Positions 8,259 through 17,351 of a DNA stretch of 64,000 nucleotides are shown here, piece after piece. Where the stretch lies: positions 50,052 through 114,051 of the forward strand of contig JBIMKP010000010.1 in the NCBI GenBank assembly GCA_051861545.1. Direction: 5' to 3'. Each line of letters opens with the position of its first letter. Positions within the stretch are counted from its first letter, which is position 1. Both the position numbers and the translations under genes were made by a program. Under the pieces are notes generated by a model that was not told the origin of the DNA, ran no database searches, and saw nothing but the letters and a program-made list of their open reading frames with translations. The DNA is from CAISCU01 sp051861545. Lineage in GTDB: Bacteria > Bacteroidota > Bacteroidia > UKL13-3.

Positions 8259-9170
8259 ATGAAGAAGTTTATATTTTTTATAGTTTTATTCGGTTTGATA
8301 AATCAAACTCAGGCACAAGATGATTTAATAGGAATGTTACAAGCAGAAGTTCCCAATAAAGCAGTTCCTGTAATCGCAACTTTTAAAGCTCCAAGAGTAA
8401 TCACTGGTCAAAGCATTGAACATACTGCTGCAAAACACTTGAATTTTGTTATTCTTCATCGTTTTGGTGAAATTAATGGTGGTGCTTATACCTTATTTGG
8501 TATCGACCAAGCGAATATAAGATTGGCATTTGATTATGGAATTACTGATAAGTTACAAATAGGTTTAGCTCGCTCATCTGTTGGTAAAGTTTATGATGGA
8601 AGTTTGAAGTATAAAATACTTGCTCAAAGTAAAGGCAAAAAATCAATGCCAATTAGTTTAGGTTATTATGGAAACGTTGCCATTAATACTTTAGAATGGA
8701 CTAATCCAAACAGAAATAATTTTTTTACTTCGAGAATGAGTTTTTTCAACCAATTAAACATTGCGAAAAAATTTGGAGATAAATTTAGTTTACAAGTTTC
8801 TCCTACAATGGTTCATTATAATTTAGTTGGACCAAAAGCTTATGACAATACAACTTACGCTTTAGGTGTTTCGGGAAGTATTAAATTGAGCAGAAGTATT
8901 CGTTTTAATTTTGAAACTTACCCTCGTTTAACCGGAAGAGATCAGTTAAGTTCTAGCGGATTAAAAACCTATGATAATATAGGAGTTGGTTTTGATATTG
9001 AAACTGGTGGCCACGTATTCCAATTGATGTTTTGTAATGGAAATGGAATGTTGGAACAACAAATGGCAACAGAAACTACAACTACCTGGACAGATGCAGG
9101 AATCAGATTAGGTTTTAATATATCAAGAACCTTTTCTTTTGATAATAAACCAAAAGGTAAAGCTTGGTAA
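8259..9170 (+). CDS. DUF5777-family outer-membrane beta-barrel protein
   Basis: 303 residues with a signal peptide ending NQTQAQ. The body is made of alternating amphipathic strands with aromatic ends ('FVILHRFGEINGGAYTLFGI', 'IRLAFDYGITDKLQIGLAR', 'LGFNISRTFSF') as in outer-membrane barrels, and I recognise it as DUF5777 type. It ends in '...KPKGKAW', after a last strand with terminal Phe. Lies 9 bases after the mono-haem lipoprotein gene. The barrel could host or dock the haem lipoproteins, but that is only suggested by the gene order. Confidence 0.72.
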   Translation: MKKFIFFIVLFGLINQTQAQDDLIGMLQAEVPNKAVPVIATFKAPRVITGQSIEHTAAKHLNFVILHRFGEINGGAYTLFGIDQANIRLAFDYGITDKLQIGLARSSVGKVYDGSLKYKILAQSKGKKSMPISLGYYGNVAINTLEWTNPNRNNFFTSRMSFFNQLNIAKKFGDKFSLQVSPTMVHYNLVGPKAYDNTTYALGVSGSIKLSRSIRFNFETYPRLTGRDQLSSSGLKTYDNIGVGFDIETGGHVFQLMFCNGNGMLEQQMATETTTTWTDAGIRLGFNISRTFSFDNKPKGKAW

Positions 9171-9207
9171 GGTTTTTGTATTATACTGATTAATAAATAA
9201 AATAAAC

Positions 9208-9747
9208 ATGAAAAAAATACTATTGGTTTTGGGTTTTGCTTTGTTGATGGTTCAATTAAAGGCTCAGGTTTGGTCTACATCTGCAGGTAAGGTTAGCTTT
9301 TTTTCTGCAACTCCGGTTGAAGATATCAAAGCTATGAATAGCAGTGCTTTAGCTGCGATAAATACAAAAGGTGAAGTAGTTGTAATTATTAAAAATGATC
9401 AATTTGAATTTGAAAACAAATTGATGCAGGAACACTTTAATGAAAAGTATATTGAAAGTGAAAAGTATCCTCAAAGTTCTTTCAAGGGAAAAATCAATGA
9501 AACGATTGATTATACCAAAGATGGTGAACACAATGTAACAGTTACAGGTAAATTAAATATCCATGGTGTTGAGCAAGACAGAACCATTTCAGGTAAAGTA
9601 ATTATAAAGAATGGTACTATTCAATTAATTAGTGAGTTTAAAGTAAAAAATGTCGATCATAAAATTCAAATTCCAAAATTAGTTGTAGCAAAAATTGCTG
9701 AATCAATCGAAGTAAAAGTTGATTGTCTTTTGTTACCTAAAAAGTAA
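9208..9747 (+). CDS. YceI family periplasmic protein
   Basis: 179 residues with a signal peptide ending LKAQ. The YceI lipocalin-like fold is recognisable: 'VWSTSAGKVSFFSATPVEDI' start, 'MQEHFNEKYIESEKYPQSSF' (the H-F-N-E-x-Y-x-E-S-x-x-Y-P core), 'VTGKLNIHGV' and the C-terminal strands. YceI proteins bind isoprenoid-like ligands such as polyisoprenoids or quinones in the periplasm. Last gene of the haem-lipoprotein operon, followed at once by a terminator. A quinone-like ligand would fit the redox neighbours, but this is inference. Confidence 0.85.
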   Translation: MKKILLVLGFALLMVQLKAQVWSTSAGKVSFFSATPVEDIKAMNSSALAAINTKGEVVVIIKNDQFEFENKLMQEHFNEKYIESEKYPQSSFKGKINETIDYTKDGEHNVTVTGKLNIHGVEQDRTISGKVIIKNGTIQLISEFKVKNVDHKIQIPKLVVAKIAESIEVKVDCLLLPKK

Positions 9748-9767
9748 TTTTAATAAAATACTTTACG

Positions 9768-9797
9768 AAACCCGAGGATTTATCTTCGGGTTTTTTT
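9768..9797. terminator. Bidirectional terminator between yceI-like gene and ZIP transporter
   Basis: Stem AAACCCGA (9768-9775) / TCGGGTTT (9786-9793) with flanking T-run (to 9797). The convergent ZIP gene ends at 9796, inside the T-run. Confidence 0.85.
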
Positions 9798-10518
9798 ATA
9801 AGCCCCAACCAACAAGAATAGCTAACAAAATACCAATGATGATGGCAATTAGTTTTCCAGTTTGAAAGCTATGTTTTTCGCTACTTTCAAATAAAATGGT
9901 TGTTGAAATATGTAAGAAAGTTCCAATTACAAAAGCCATGAAGTAATCAAATAGATATTCAGGAACATGCTGTCCGATAAATCCGCTGCTTAATGCACCA
10001 AGAGGCGACATACAAGCGTAAATCAGCATAAGTATTACCAGAACCTTGTTGGGAATTTTTATTCCTTTTAATAAAGTAATCATGGTAAAAGTAGCTGGAA
10101 TTTCATGTAAGAAAATTCCAAATATCAAGGCAAAACTAGCTTGATGATTGTCTTGTAATGCACCAATAGGAATTCCTTCTGTAAATGAATGGAATCCTAG
10201 GCTTAACAAAATTCCAACTGGAATTACCTTATTTTTTAGGTGATGATGAATATGTAAATGTCCATGTTCAATTCCTTCCGAAAATCTTTCAAGAAATACC
10301 TGAAACAAGAATCCACTTAAAACAAATAAACCTTTATAGGTATCAAATTCTTGAAAAACCTCAGGTATTAAATGAGTTAAGGTTACCGCTAATAAATAAG
10401 CTCCAGCAAAAGATAAAAATAATTTAAGTTGCTTTTCATACACATTCGCACTTAATAATGCCAATGTTCCTCCAGTTAATGGCCCTAAAAACAATAAAAT
10501 AAAACTACTTTCCATCAA
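9796..10518 (-). CDS. ZIP family divalent metal transporter
   Basis: 240 residues, about eight hydrophobic segments. Family signatures: HSFTEG (110-115) in helix IV and HEIP (138-141) in helix V, which form the binuclear metal site; a histidine-rich loop HGHLHIHHH (85-93) lies just before, as usual in ZIPs. Likely imports Zn2+ (or Fe2+/Mn2+) into the cytoplasm. Two adjacent Met codons at the start; the first is used here. The 5' end overlaps the PAP2 gene by 14 bases, so the three genes 9796-11822 form an overlapping run. Confidence 0.88.
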   Translation of the reverse strand: MMESSFILLFLGPLTGGTLALLSANVYEKQLKLFLSFAGAYLLAVTLTHLIPEVFQEFDTYKGLFVLSGFLFQVFLERFSEGIEHGHLHIHHHLKNKVIPVGILLSLGFHSFTEGIPIGALQDNHQASFALIFGIFLHEIPATFTMITLLKGIKIPNKVLVILMLIYACMSPLGALSSGFIGQHVPEYLFDYFMAFVIGTFLHISTTILFESSEKHSFQTGKLIAIIIGILLAILVGWGL

Positions 10519-11089
10519 AACCTCTTTCTGTATATGTGGCTACAAACTTAAGAGTATATTTTCCAAATGCCAATCCGAATAAAATGCCTACCAAAGCACC
10601 AACAATTACATCTATTGGATAATGTACGCCAACATAAACTTGAGAAAATGCAATTGAAAAAGCCCAAACAATACAAATTGCCCAAAGCCATTTTTTGGTT
10701 TTAAAACAAAGTGAAATAAACATTGCCAAGGCAAAGTGATTGGTAGCATGAGCAGAAATGAAGCTATAACCATTACAACTACTAATTAAATGATTTACCA
10801 TTCCGCTTAAACTTGGCTCATTGCATGGCCTTATTCGTTGAAATGTATTCTTAATTAAGTTAGCGCTAAACTGATCACTAGCTAAAATCATCAAGCCAAT
10901 TCCTAGGAGTATTTTCCATGATTCTTTTTTATAAACCTTTATTAAAAAGTAAATAAACAAAGCATAAAAGGGATACCAAACTTCTTGTTTTCTAAGTATA
11001 GGGCAAAGCCAATTTAAAAATGGAGATGATAGCCCATTATTTATTGTTAAAAAAAAGTTTTTATCTAATTGTATAATTTGTTCAAGCAT
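10505..11089 (-). CDS. PAP2-family membrane phosphatase
   Basis: 194 residues with about five membrane helices. The three-part PAP2 active site is present: K80..RIRP (87-88), SAH (112-114, in place of the common SGH) and S149..H156..D160. The Arg that usually follows the Ser of the third motif is Gln here. Such enzymes dephosphorylate lipid phosphates (phosphatidate, undecaprenyl diphosphate, or lipid A) on the outer face of the inner membrane. Overlaps both neighbours, by 8 bases with the methyltransferase gene. Confidence 0.85.
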   Translation of the reverse strand: MLEQIIQLDKNFFLTINNGLSSPFLNWLCPILRKQEVWYPFYALFIYFLIKVYKKESWKILLGIGLMILASDQFSANLIKNTFQRIRPCNEPSLSGMVNHLISSCNGYSFISAHATNHFALAMFISLCFKTKKWLWAICIVWAFSIAFSQVYVGVHYPIDVIVGALVGILFGLAFGKYTLKFVATYTERGFDGK

Positions 11090-11822
11090 CTTGTCTGGCT
11101 GATAGAATAATTAATCTTTCTGATTCATCTGGATTGTATTCATCTAAATTGTAGTTTCCATAAAATTTCAATGGCTTGAATCCAGATTCCTCTAGCATTT
11201 TTGTGAAATCATCTAAACATAAAGCTTGAACGTTTTCTTGAAAATGGAAATCATGTCCTTGGTCCGTAAAGCGAATATCTTTAATAATCTTATTATCTTC
11301 TATTTTTTTGCTGATTTGAAATTCAATTCCTGATTCAATTTTAATTTCAAATGGCTTCATTATTTTTTTTACATGTTTGATGTTTAAAAAATCGATGAGT
11401 AAACTTCCATTTTCATTTAAAATTGAATGAATGCTTTTTAGAACCATTTTATTTGTTTCCATGGAATCAAAATAACCAAAACTTGTAAAAAGGTTTAAAG
11501 CAATATCAAATTTATGGCTCAATTGAAGGTCTCTTAAATCCTGCACTTCAAAATGTAAGCGTGGATTTTCGAATTTTTTTGCAGCCAGAATGCTATGTTC
11601 TGCTAAATCAACACCAGTTAATTTATAACCTAAGGAGTTTAAATAAATGGAATGTCTTCCTTTTCCGCAAGCCAAATCAATGATTTCACAATCTTGTCTG
11701 GGCTTAAAAAGTTCTACTAATTTGTTTAGGAAGTTTGCGGCTTCTTCATCATTTCTGTTCTGATAAAGTATGTGATAATACTTCGAATCAAACCAATCCT
11801 TAAACCATTCATTTGTTTCCAT
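11082..11822 (-). CDS. Class I SAM-dependent methyltransferase
   Basis: 246 residues, soluble. SAM-binding motif I is IIDLACGKGRH (47-57) and the acidic strand-2 end is GVDLA (70-74). The N-terminus 'NEWFKDWFDSKYYHILY' is common in a Bacteroidota methyltransferase clade annotated only at this level. The substrate cannot be told. First of three overlapping genes (methyltransferase-PAP2-ZIP) on the minus strand, transcribed from the short gap beside the hppA terminator or by read-through. Confidence 0.82.
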   Translation of the reverse strand: METNEWFKDWFDSKYYHILYQNRNDEEAANFLNKLVELFKPRQDCEIIDLACGKGRHSIYLNSLGYKLTGVDLAEHSILAAKKFENPRLHFEVQDLRDLQLSHKFDIALNLFTSFGYFDSMETNKMVLKSIHSILNENGSLLIDFLNIKHVKKIMKPFEIKIESGIEFQISKKIEDNKIIKDIRFTDQGHDFHFQENVQALCLDDFTKMLEESGFKPLKFYGNYNLDEYNPDESERLIILSARQDA

Positions 11823-11835
11823 ATTCCTGAAAAAA

Positions 11836-11866
11836 GAAAGGCTGCCATTGGGCAGCCTTTCAATAA
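11836..11866 (-). terminator. Terminator of the pyrophosphatase gene
   Basis: Perfect 11-bp stem GAAAGGCTGCC (11836-11846) / GGCAGCCTTTC (11851-11861), 4-base loop, followed on the minus strand by a run of T (plus-strand A-run 11829-11835). Confidence 0.88.
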
Positions 11867-11879
11867 AAATTATTTAATA

Positions 11880-14342
11880 TTAGTGATGTGCTGCACACTT
11901 TTCGCCACAGCTTTTCTCGCAAGATTCTTTGCTATCACATTTGTTTTCGCAACCTTCCATGCATCCGCCTTTTTCATCCATAGCACATTTGCCTGAATCT
12001 TTTTTGCAATGAGCACCTTCCATTTTGCAATCACCACCTTTAGCATGTTTCAAACAAATTTCTTTTTGTTCAGGAGTACATTGCATACTATCGCAATAAG
12101 CAGCACATTCTTCTTGAGTCATGTCCATGCATTTGTTTACATCACATTTGCCCATATCCATGCCAGCACCCATTTCTGAGCAACATTCTGTTTTCGCACC
12201 ATTCACCATTGATTTATCAGCTTTCATACCACCTTCAACAGCAATATAAGGAGCGATAACCAATGAAACGATTGACATTAATTTAATCAAGATGTTCATT
12301 GAAGGACCAGAAGTATCTTTGAAAGGATCACCTACTGTATCACCTGTTACTGAAGCTTTATGTGGCTCAGATTTTTTGTAGAACATTTCACCATTGATAA
12401 GAACACCTTTTTCGAAAGATTTCTTAGCATTATCCCAAGCACCACCAGCATTCGATTGGAAAATTCCCATCAATACACCAGATACTGTAACACCTGCTAA
12501 TAATCCACCTAAAACTTCAGGGCCAAAAATAAATCCTACGATTAATGGAGTAATTAAAGCAATCGCTCCAGGTAACATCATTTCACGAATAGAAGCTTTA
12601 GTTGAGATAGCTACACATTTTTCATATTCAGGTTTTGCTTTGTATTCCATAATTCCAGGAATTTCGCGGAACTGTCTACGAACTTCTTGTACCATATCCA
12701 TAGCAGCTTTACCTACAGCTTGAATACATAATGCTGAGAAAATAAATGGAATCATACCACCTACAAATAAACCAGCTAAAACTGGAGCTTTGTAAATATC
12801 AATTGCATCAATACCAGCAATACCTACGAAGGCAGCAAATAAAGCCAATGAAGTTAAAGCAGCAGAAGCAATAGCAAATCCTTTTCCTGTAGCAGCAGTT
12901 GTATTACCAACAGCATCCAAATTATCTGTTCTTTCTCGAACTTCAGGAGGTAATTGACTCATTTCTGCGATACCACCTGCATTATCTGCAATTGGTCCAA
13001 ATGCATCAATAGCTAATTGCATAGCAGTTGTTGCCATCATTCCGGCAGCAGCAATTGCAACACCATATAAGCCTGCAAAATGGTATGATAACATAATACC
13101 TGCAGCTAAAGTTAAAATAGGAATAACTGTAGATTTCATACCAACAGATAATCCACCAATAATATTAGTAGCATGACCAGTTGAAGATTGTTGAATGATA
13201 GAATTAACTGGACCTTTACCCATTGCTGTGTAATACTCAGTTACAATACTCATGATAGCACCAACTACTGTTCCTACAACGATAGCTAAGAATACATTTA
13301 ATTTAGTGAATTCATAACCACGTAAACTCAAAGTTTCAGGTAACATCCAATTTACAATGAAGTATGAAGCTGCAACAGTTAATAACATTGAAGACCAGTT
13401 ACCTAAATTTAATGCATTTTGAACATTTGATTTTTCATCCTTAATAGTTACAAACCAAGTTCCAACGATTGAGAATAATATACCTAAACCACATATAACC
13501 ATTGGTAATAAAATTGGAGACATTCCACCAAAATTATCAGCTACAACGATTTCTTGTCCTAATACCATAGTAGCTAAAATTGTAGCAACATAAGAACCGA
13601 ATAAATCTGCTCCCATACCGGCAACGTCACCTACGTTATCACCTACGTTATCAGCAATAGTTGCAGGATTACGAACGTCATCCTCAGGAATTCCAGCTTC
13701 TACTTTACCTACTAAGTCAGCACCAACGTCAGCAGCTTTTGTATAAATACCACCACCAACACGTGCAAATAAAGCAATTGATTCAGCTCCTAATGAGAAA
13801 CCTGTTAAAACTTCAATAGCAGTTTTAACTGTATCAGCTCCTAAATCAGCAAAAATATTTAAGAAAGCAATGAATAATCCACCTAAACCTAATACTGCTA
13901 AACCAGCAACACCTAATCCCATTACAGTACCACCTGTGAATGAAACTTTTAAGGCTTGTTTTAAACTAGTACGAGCAGCTTGAGTTGTACGAACATTAGC
14001 TTTAGTAGCTACTTTCATACCAATATAACCTGCTGTTGCAGAGAATACTGCTCCTATAATGAATGAAATCGAAATAATCCAGCTAGAGTGAATTGGTTTG
14101 CCATTAATTTCGTGAATGGTTCCAGAATAAGCCAATAATGCAGCAGCAATTGCTACGAAAATGCTTAAAACTTTCCATTCAGCTTTTAAAAATGCCATTG
14201 CACCATCGGCAATATAACCTGCAAGTTCTTGCATGTTTTTATCACCGGCATCTTGTTTACTAACCCAGGCACTCTTAATGGCCATTACTATCAGGCCAAT
14301 AATCCCCAACGCAGGGACTAAGTAGATTACATAATCATTCAT
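11880..14342 (-). CDS. hppA: Membrane-bound ion-pumping pyrophosphatase with cysteine-rich C-terminal tail
   Basis: 820 residues. Hydrolyses pyrophosphate to pump Na+ and/or H+ out of the cytoplasm. Catalytic signatures: DVGADLVGKVE (205-215), the Asp-rich 'NPATIADNVGDNVGDVAGMGADLFG' region split over 225-249, and GNTTAATGKG (479-488). Ala at 483, rather than Lys, is the mark of K+-dependent enzymes. About 16 membrane helices end near residue 703. Then follows an added tail (706-820) with 17 Cys between 720 and 816, plus many Met, Lys and Asp and a final His-His. Both ends of this family face the periplasm, so the tail should be periplasmic. Standard family members stop near residue 700-760. 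Core call very sure; tail function unknown. Confidence 0.95.
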   Translation of the reverse strand: MNDYVIYLVPALGIIGLIVMAIKSAWVSKQDAGDKNMQELAGYIADGAMAFLKAEWKVLSIFVAIAAALLAYSGTIHEINGKPIHSSWIISISFIIGAVFSATAGYIGMKVATKANVRTTQAARTSLKQALKVSFTGGTVMGLGVAGLAVLGLGGLFIAFLNIFADLGADTVKTAIEVLTGFSLGAESIALFARVGGGIYTKAADVGADLVGKVEAGIPEDDVRNPATIADNVGDNVGDVAGMGADLFGSYVATILATMVLGQEIVVADNFGGMSPILLPMVICGLGILFSIVGTWFVTIKDEKSNVQNALNLGNWSSMLLTVAASYFIVNWMLPETLSLRGYEFTKLNVFLAIVVGTVVGAIMSIVTEYYTAMGKGPVNSIIQQSSTGHATNIIGGLSVGMKSTVIPILTLAAGIMLSYHFAGLYGVAIAAAGMMATTAMQLAIDAFGPIADNAGGIAEMSQLPPEVRERTDNLDAVGNTTAATGKGFAIASAALTSLALFAAFVGIAGIDAIDIYKAPVLAGLFVGGMIPFIFSALCIQAVGKAAMDMVQEVRRQFREIPGIMEYKAKPEYEKCVAISTKASIREMMLPGAIALITPLIVGFIFGPEVLGGLLAGVTVSGVLMGIFQSNAGGAWDNAKKSFEKGVLINGEMFYKKSEPHKASVTGDTVGDPFKDTSGPSMNILIKLMSIVSLVIAPYIAVEGGMKADKSMVNGAKTECCSEMGAGMDMGKCDVNKCMDMTQEECAAYCDSMQCTPEQKEICLKHAKGGDCKMEGAHCKKDSGKCAMDEKGGCMEGCENKCDSKESCEKSCGEKCAAHH

Positions 14343-14382
14343 AAGTATTTATTTTTTTATCAGTATTTATTTTTCAAGCCTG

Positions 14383-14406
14383 CGAAAATAGCATTTGCCA
14401 AACATA
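14383..14406 (-). promoter_or_regulatory. Possible hppA promoter (-7 elements)
   Basis: On the minus strand TATGTTTG (14399-14406) matches TAnnTTTG exactly and TATTTTCG (14383-14390) matches 7 of 8. Neither has a TTG at the usual 18-20 base distance, so only the -7 part is supported. Confidence 0.3.
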
Positions 14407-14469
14407 TTTGTTGCATTGGTTTTTTTTAGGTTTTTATTGTTCTGAAATTCAGTGTATTGTAACTATCTA

Positions 14470-14477
14470 TATTTTTG
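14470..14477 (+). promoter_or_regulatory. -7 element TATTTTTG before the barrel gene pair
   Basis: Exact TAnnTTTG match 30 bases before the ATG at 14507; no TTG found at the normal spacing. Confidence 0.3.
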
Positions 14478-14506
14478 CTAATTAAAGGTAGGTGTAAATT
14501 TAATAC

Positions 14507-15316
14507 ATGCGATTTACTCTATTTTTTATTTTATTTTTCACCCTAAATAGCTTGTATTCTCAGGTTTTACAAGGCTTTTCGGGTTCAGAATCTTTGGGCG
14601 CTGCTCAAAATGTGCTAAATGCTCATACTGCTGCTAAATTGTTCCTTCAACCCGCTGTTCCATTGAAAAATTCAGGATATTATGCCTGCTTTTCTTCGGT
14701 TGTACCTGCAATTTCTACATCTTTGTCCGATTATCAACTTATTTTAGTTAAACAAAATAAGCTTAGTGCCTTTAAAATAGGGCTTGTTCAGGCAAATGAG
14801 GCTGAGTTAAAAAAGCAAATTTTTCTGCTCGGCTTGTCGAAAAAAATATTACCTGAATTTTTTATGGGAATCGACCTGCTTTACTTCCATTCAGGAATTC
14901 CTGAATATGAATCTAGAAGTTTTCCTGGGTCCCAAATTTCATTTTTCTACCAAATCAATCCCAATTTTCAAATGGCGTCTAAATTGGGTTTAACTAAATC
15001 ATTGAATCCGCAAAAATCGATTTCCGATTATTATCATTTAAATGTTTCTTGGCAATTGGTTCCAAAACTTAAGTTTTTATTGATGAGTAAAAAAGAACCA
15101 GAATCCAATTCCAACGATTTGTCTTTTTCTTTTCAATACCATAAACCTGAATCTTCATTTTATTTTAATTCTGGTAGTTTTTTAAATCGACCAGAATTTT
15201 GTTTTGGTCTAGGATTTAAATACAATCATTTAGATTTTAATTTCTCCAATTCATACAGAAAATATTGGGGATTAAGATTCGCTTGTTCTATTCAGTATTT
15301 CTTGGGGGCTCAGTAA
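14507..15316 (+). CDS. Predicted outer-membrane beta-barrel protein, unrecognised family
   Basis: 269 residues. Signal peptide MRFTLFFILFFTLNSLYSQ. The rest shows alternating hydrophobic/polar strands with aromatic ends ('FFMGIDLLYFHSG', 'SQISFFYQINPNFQMASKLG', 'FCFGLGFKYNHLDFNFSNSY') and a final strand 'GLRFACSIQYFLG', all typical of a small porin-like barrel. Some resemblance to the PorP/SprF or PorV style, but the diagnostic motifs of those families are missing. It ends 1 base before the HhH-barrel gene, so the two are surely co-transcribed and may work together. Confidence 0.6.
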   Translation: MRFTLFFILFFTLNSLYSQVLQGFSGSESLGAAQNVLNAHTAAKLFLQPAVPLKNSGYYACFSSVVPAISTSLSDYQLILVKQNKLSAFKIGLVQANEAELKKQIFLLGLSKKILPEFFMGIDLLYFHSGIPEYESRSFPGSQISFFYQINPNFQMASKLGLTKSLNPQKSISDYYHLNVSWQLVPKLKFLLMSKKEPESNSNDLSFSFQYHKPESSFYFNSGSFLNRPEFCFGLGFKYNHLDFNFSNSYRKYWGLRFACSIQYFLGAQ

Positions 15317-15317
15317 T

Positions 15318-17252
15318 ATGAAATACTTCATTTTGTTTACAGCCTATATGCTTTCAACTTTTTTTTCTTTGGCACAGATTTCTGACTTAAATTCCAATTG
15401 GGAAAACGATATTAAAAATCACCCCGATTTTTTAACAAATGCCGATTTACAACAAGATTTAGTATTAAAGTTAGAGCAATTATCGAACCACCCCATTTCA
15501 TTAAATACTTGCAGTGAAAAGGATTTGTTGGAAATACCTTTTTTGAAAATTTCTGATGCACAATTAATCATTAAACATCGAATTCTAAATGGCGATTTTT
15601 TGTGCATAGAAGAATTGGTAGCTGTTGATGGGCTAAAAATAGAACAAGTTCGCTGGATTCGCCATTTTGTTTTTGTTGAGAAAAAGGTTCTTTCGAGTTT
15701 TAAATTTAAAAACTTCAATAATGATTCAAGAGCTGAACTTACATTAACAAGAATGTTCAAATCAACAGATGAACAGTTGTTTCCAAATCAGTTTTTTCAT
15801 GATTTGATTAAGTTTAAATTGAAATTGACAGAAAATTGGCATCTCGGTTTTAATCTTGAAAATGATGCTGGTGAAGCTTATCAACCATTAAAAGCTGGAG
15901 TTTTTGATTTTAAAAGTTTCCATATTTACTACCAAGGGAATTCTCGTTTAAAAAGAATTGCTTTAGGTGATTACCGCCTACATTACGGACAAGGTCTTGG
16001 TTTAGGATTAGGTTTTGCTCCAGGAAAAGGAGCTCAGGTTTTAAATGCAATTCGTTTTAATGATGGAATAAATAAATTTAGTTCTTTTGATGAAAATCGC
16101 TTTTTCAGAGGAATAGCTTTGTCTTATGATTTTAAAAGATTTAATCTAGATGTTTTTTGTTCTTTAAAAAACAAGGATGCGAGATTGATTTCAGATACTT
16201 TAGTTATTGGGTCAATTTATGAAACGGGCTTGCATAGAACCGAATCAGAATTGGCAAAAAAGAATAAACTTTCGGAGTATTTTTTAGGATTTCATTCAAG
16301 CTTTACAATCAAAAAAATAAAGATTGGATTATTAGCATTACACCGAAAATTATCGAAAGATTTAGAAGTTGAAAAGTCAAAACCTTATCAGTTTTGGAAT
16401 GAAAGTGCAGCCAATTATTACTTAGCAGGATTAAATTTTAGACTAAACTATAAGAATTTACTTTTAGCCTCAGAAATTACATTTGATTCTTATCAAGCAC
16501 ATGCTGCACAATTAACAGGAATTCTGGCCTTTGATTCGAAGCTGGATTTTGTTTTTCTAATCAGAGATTATTCAAAAAACTACAATAATCCTTTTGCAAA
16601 TGCAATGAGTGAATGGGGCAATCAGAATGAAAAGGGAATTTATTTTGGCACGAACTATAAAATTTCTCGTAATCTGAATCTAGCGGGTTTCTGCGATTAT
16701 TATTTTTCTGACTGGTTAAAGTACAGGTTTCCAAGTCGAAAATGGGGCTTGGATTACTTTTCTGAATTAAAATATGAACTTAGAACTGGACTTAAAACAG
16801 GGATTAGAATTAGAAGAATAATTTCGGAGGAACTCGATGAAATTAGCTTGAAACCTTTGGTCAATAATCAGTTTAGGTATTATATTCAGTTTAAAATTTA
16901 TAAAAATATTGAAATTTTAAGCCGGTATGATTTAAACTCAAGTTTTGGAAACGCTAAATCTAGTTTGTTTATTGAGGAGCTTGAATGGAAATTAAAAAAT
17001 GTAAGTTTTAATATACGTTATTCTATTTTTAGTTCAGATGTAAATGGTCCTTTGTTATATGCAACAGAATCAGAATTAAATGGTGTTTTTGGATTGAACA
17101 CCTACAGTGGAAATGGTAATTCTGGTTTTTTTATGCTGAATTATTCCATCATTAAAAATCTAAAATTAGGACTAAAAATAGCCTATCAAGAATCGGATAA
17201 ACTTGATGAAATTGTTTATGATTATAAAGTTCAAATGCGGTTAAGGTTTTAA
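15318..17252 (+). CDS. Helix-hairpin-helix (ComEA-like) domain fused to an outer-membrane beta-barrel
   Basis: 644 residues. Signal peptide 1-20 (ending SLAQ). Residues about 58-120 form a tandem helix-hairpin-helix of the ComEA type: 'ISLNTCSEKDLLEIPFL', 'QLIIKHRILNGDFLCIEEL', 'VDGLKIEQVRWIRHF'. The remaining ~510 residues are beta-strand rich with many aromatic residues and Gly turns ('IALGDYRLHYGQGLGLGLGF', final 'YDYKVQMRLRF' ending in Phe), as in a large outer-membrane barrel. ComEA domains bind double-stranded DNA during uptake in competent bacteria; here such a domain would sit on the periplasmic side of the barrel. Role in DNA uptake is inference. Confidence 0.72.
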   Translation: MKYFILFTAYMLSTFFSLAQISDLNSNWENDIKNHPDFLTNADLQQDLVLKLEQLSNHPISLNTCSEKDLLEIPFLKISDAQLIIKHRILNGDFLCIEELVAVDGLKIEQVRWIRHFVFVEKKVLSSFKFKNFNNDSRAELTLTRMFKSTDEQLFPNQFFHDLIKFKLKLTENWHLGFNLENDAGEAYQPLKAGVFDFKSFHIYYQGNSRLKRIALGDYRLHYGQGLGLGLGFAPGKGAQVLNAIRFNDGINKFSSFDENRFFRGIALSYDFKRFNLDVFCSLKNKDARLISDTLVIGSIYETGLHRTESELAKKNKLSEYFLGFHSSFTIKKIKIGLLALHRKLSKDLEVEKSKPYQFWNESAANYYLAGLNFRLNYKNLLLASEITFDSYQAHAAQLTGILAFDSKLDFVFLIRDYSKNYNNPFANAMSEWGNQNEKGIYFGTNYKISRNLNLAGFCDYYFSDWLKYRFPSRKWGLDYFSELKYELRTGLKTGIRIRRIISEELDEISLKPLVNNQFRYYIQFKIYKNIEILSRYDLNSSFGNAKSSLFIEELEWKLKNVSFNIRYSIFSSDVNGPLLYATESELNGVFGLNTYSGNGNSGFFMLNYSIIKNLKLGLKIAYQESDKLDEIVYDYKVQMRLRF

Positions 17253-17351
17253 TTTTTACAATTTTAAGATACAAAAACAGCTGTTTTTTTAATGTAATTG
17301 TGGCGATTGACTTCTTAACAACGTATTTTCGCGCAATTATTAATTCGTATC

